This document shows positions 5,618 to 7,221 of a DNA stretch of 7,221 bases, piece after piece. The notes beneath the pieces were generated by a model, which was not told the DNA's origin, ran no database searches, and saw only the letters and a program-made list of their open reading frames with translations. Origin of the DNA: Gammaproteobacteria bacterium (lineage in GTDB: Bacteria; Pseudomonadota; Gammaproteobacteria; Pseudomonadales; Porticoccaceae); the NCBI GenBank assembly GCA_006227015.1, contig SBGI01000163.1, forward strand, positions 1-7,221. Direction: 5' to 3'. Both the position numbers and the translations under genes were made by a program. How positions within the stretch are numbered: the first letter of the stretch is position 1; every line of letters begins with the position of its first letter.

Positions 5618-7108
5618 TTAATCCTGTCTTTTAAGCGTCTGCGACATTTCCATAAACCCATCCTCAACCCGTTGCTCCGGCATGGGGCTCAACAGGCTGG
5701 TCACCACAATCGCGGCCAGAGAAATGAAAAATGCAGGTACCAGTTCGTAGACCTCAAAGATTCCACCAGATAACTGTTTCCAGATCACCACCGTTAAGCC
5801 ACCGGATATCACACCGGCCAGTGCTCCCTGCCAGTTCATGCGTCGCCAATACAGGCTCAGCAAGGTGACAGGGCCCAATGTGGCGCCGAGACCTCCCCAG
5901 GCATAGGCGACCACATCCAGCACCTTGCTCTCCGGGTCCATAGCCACACCTGTAGCCACTGCAGCAATGATCGCAACCGCCCAACGCCCGGCACTAATAC
6001 GGCCTTTTTCAGATAACTGATGGCCGCGGACCATGGGATAGATATCTTCAGCCAATGCAGAAGAGCTCGCCAGCAGTTGCGAGTCAACAGTGCTCATGAT
6101 CGCGGCCAGTATGGCTGCCAGAAGAAAACCAGCCACCAGCGGATGGAACAGCATCTGCACCATCGCCATAAACACATGCTCTGCATCTTCCAGGGGTGTC
6201 GATAGCAGCGCCAACCCCGTGATACCAACAGCGATGGACGCTATATACACCAACAACGACCAGCTGATACCAATTGCCGCAGCGGTGTGCAGTTGACGGT
6301 GAGAATGAATGGCCTTGAAACGTGCAAGAATATGAGGCTGCCCAAAATAGGCCAGCCCCCAGCCCATCAGGCTGATCACGGTCAGGGGGCCTAGGGGGTT
6401 GCCATCGCGGTCAGTAGCCATGGACAGCAACGCCGGGCTTTCTAACTCAATACTGCCAATAAGATCACTGTAGCCGCCCAGATCTGCCGTGGCCATCACT
6501 GGCACCAGCACGAGTGCCAATGTCATGAGGGTGGCCTGAAAAACATCGGTCCAGGAAACGGCGAGAAAGCCCCCGAACAGGGTATAGAAAATGATTATTG
6601 CGGCGCCCAGTAATACAGAGAGTTGGTACTCGAACCCGAAAACAGCAACAAATAATTTGCCGGCGCCAATCAGTCCTGAACTGACATAGAACAAAAAGAA
6701 CAACAGGATAAACAGACCCGACGAGAGCTTGAGCCATGGAACCGGGCACTGAAAACGACGGTGCAGATAGGCCGGCAATGTCACCGCATCATCCAGTTGA
6801 AAACTGTAGATACGCAAACGCCTGGCAGACAGTAGCCAGTTGAGCGCGACACCAATACAGAGCCCAAGAGCAATCCAGCTCGCTTCCATGCCTGCCAGAT
6901 ATGCATAGCCCGGCAATCCCAGCAGGACCCAGCCACTCATATCAGAAGCACCGGCACTGAGTGCAGCAACGCCCGCCGACAATCTGCGACCACCCAGAAA
7001 ATAATCAGAGGCGGAGCGGGTTTTGGTCCAGGCAAGAATGCCTATACCAAGCACTACCAGAAGGTAGGCACAAAAAGTCAGTGCTATCGACAAACTAAAC
7101 GAGGCCAA
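5618..7108 (-). CDS. putP: Sodium/proline symporter PutP
   Basis: Inner-membrane Na+-coupled transporter of L-proline, of the sodium:solute symporter family (LeuT-type fold, usually 13 helices). Its 496 residues (E. coli 502) align end to end from memory. Key positions are present: Arg41 in YFLGGRR, Asp56 and Ser58 in LSAGASDMSGW (E. coli Asp55 and Ser57, Na+ and proline sites), Trp250 and Tyr254 in SLMGWGLAYFGQPHILARF (E. coli Trp244 and Tyr248), and Ser339-Thr340 in AAIMSTVDSQ (E. coli Ser340-Thr341). This set favours proline over pantothenate or sugar substrates. The start is a TTG at 7108-7106. The frame has no ATG, GTG or other TTG between it and the upstream stop at 7141-7139, and the protein begins in register with the E. 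coli N-terminus. No putA is in the window, so whether the proline serves as nutrient or osmoprotectant is open; the mscS neighbour hints at the latter. It is probably the first gene of a putP-mscS-macro unit. Confidence 0.96.
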   Translation of the reverse strand: MASFSLSIALTFCAYLLVVLGIGILAWTKTRSASDYFLGGRRLSAGVAALSAGASDMSGWVLLGLPGYAYLAGMEASWIALGLCIGVALNWLLSARRLRIYSFQLDDAVTLPAYLHRRFQCPVPWLKLSSGLFILLFFLFYVSSGLIGAGKLFVAVFGFEYQLSVLLGAAIIIFYTLFGGFLAVSWTDVFQATLMTLALVLVPVMATADLGGYSDLIGSIELESPALLSMATDRDGNPLGPLTVISLMGWGLAYFGQPHILARFKAIHSHRQLHTAAAIGISWSLLVYIASIAVGITGLALLSTPLEDAEHVFMAMVQMLFHPLVAGFLLAAILAAIMSTVDSQLLASSSALAEDIYPMVRGHQLSEKGRISAGRWAVAIIAAVATGVAMDPESKVLDVVAYAWGGLGATLGPVTLLSLYWRRMNWQGALAGVISGGLTVVIWKQLSGGIFEVYELVPAFFISLAAIVVTSLLSPMPEQRVEDGFMEMSQTLKRQD

Positions 7109-7120
7109 CCACCTCTCCCT
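7106..7120 (-). promoter_or_regulatory. putP ribosome-binding site and TTG start codon
   Basis: The - strand reads AGGGAGAGGTGG (7120-7109) directly before TTG (7108-7106). AGGGAG gives a six-base spacer, which is suitable. The overlapping GAGGTG is a strong anti-16S match but is only one base from the TTG. A second in-frame TTG at 7093-7091 (Leu6) is 16 bases from GAGGTG and less likely. A rare start codon with a very purine-rich leader suggests tuned translation. Confidence 0.7.
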
Positions 7121-7126
7121 GTTTTT

Positions 7127-7155
7127 CTTATAGGGCCATTATTTATCAGTTTGAA
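7127..7155 (-). promoter_or_regulatory. Candidate proximal putP promoter
   Basis: TTCAAA (7155-7150, four of six) and TATAAG (7132-7127, five of six) are spaced by 17 bases on the - strand. Transcription would begin close to the ribosome-binding site, giving a leader of about 10-15 bases. It competes with the distal candidate at 7173-7200; both may be used. Confidence 0.35.
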
Positions 7156-7172
7156 AAGCACTGCACCTGAGA

Positions 7173-7200
7173 ATTATGTTTCACCCCCCAGATTGATCAA
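7173..7200 (-). promoter_or_regulatory. Candidate distal putP promoter
   Basis: TTGATC (7200-7195, four of six) and CATAAT (7178-7173, five of six) are spaced by 16 bases on the - strand, about 65 bases upstream of the putP start. The -35 lies within the eight-base palindrome TTGATCAA (7193-7200). The 113 bases between putP and the window edge contain no recognisable gene. Confidence 0.45.
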
Positions 7201-7221
7201 AAAACATACAGATCGCTATAA

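Overview
The window looks like an ordinary chromosomal segment of a gammaproteobacterium with roughly balanced base composition. The ArgRS, PutP, FumC and MscS proteins read very close to their Escherichia coli counterparts as remembered, but gene order and sequence differ from enterics. I would guess an environmental or marine member of the class; I cannot name a genus. I see no insertion sequence, prophage, CRISPR array, rRNA or tRNA. Coding density is very high, and no gene-free stretch exceeds about 165 bases.

Layout. On the + strand, the window opens inside argS (arginyl-tRNA synthetase, about 64 N-terminal residues missing). It is followed closely by a small YkvA/DUF1232-family membrane protein gene. 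That gene runs tail-to-tail into fumC on the - strand, and the two coding ends overlap by 15 bases. Everything from there to the right edge is on the - strand. In transcription order (right to left) it is putP (Na+/proline symporter, TTG start), an MscS-type mechanosensitive channel, a macro-domain protein whose start overlaps the channel's stop (TGATG), a Prx5-like peroxiredoxin ending at a clear intrinsic terminator, and then fumC with its own leader.

Functional reading. putP-mscS-macro has the look of an operon. It combines uptake of an osmoprotectant or nutrient (proline), an emergency solute-release valve, and a predicted ADP-ribose hydrolase whose translation is probably coupled to the channel. 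The peroxiredoxin lies 164 bases further on, behind an AT-rich leader that probably holds its own promoter. No terminator is visible between macro and prx, so read-through is possible. Peroxiredoxin and the iron-independent class II fumarase are neighbours, and both fit oxidative stress, but the terminator between them argues for separate transcripts. 

No evident undescribed system is present. The most interesting points are the coupled MscS/macro-domain pair, a perfect 16-base palindrome at the start region of the DUF1232 gene, the small symmetric elements in the prx leader, and the convergent fumC/DUF1232 overlap.
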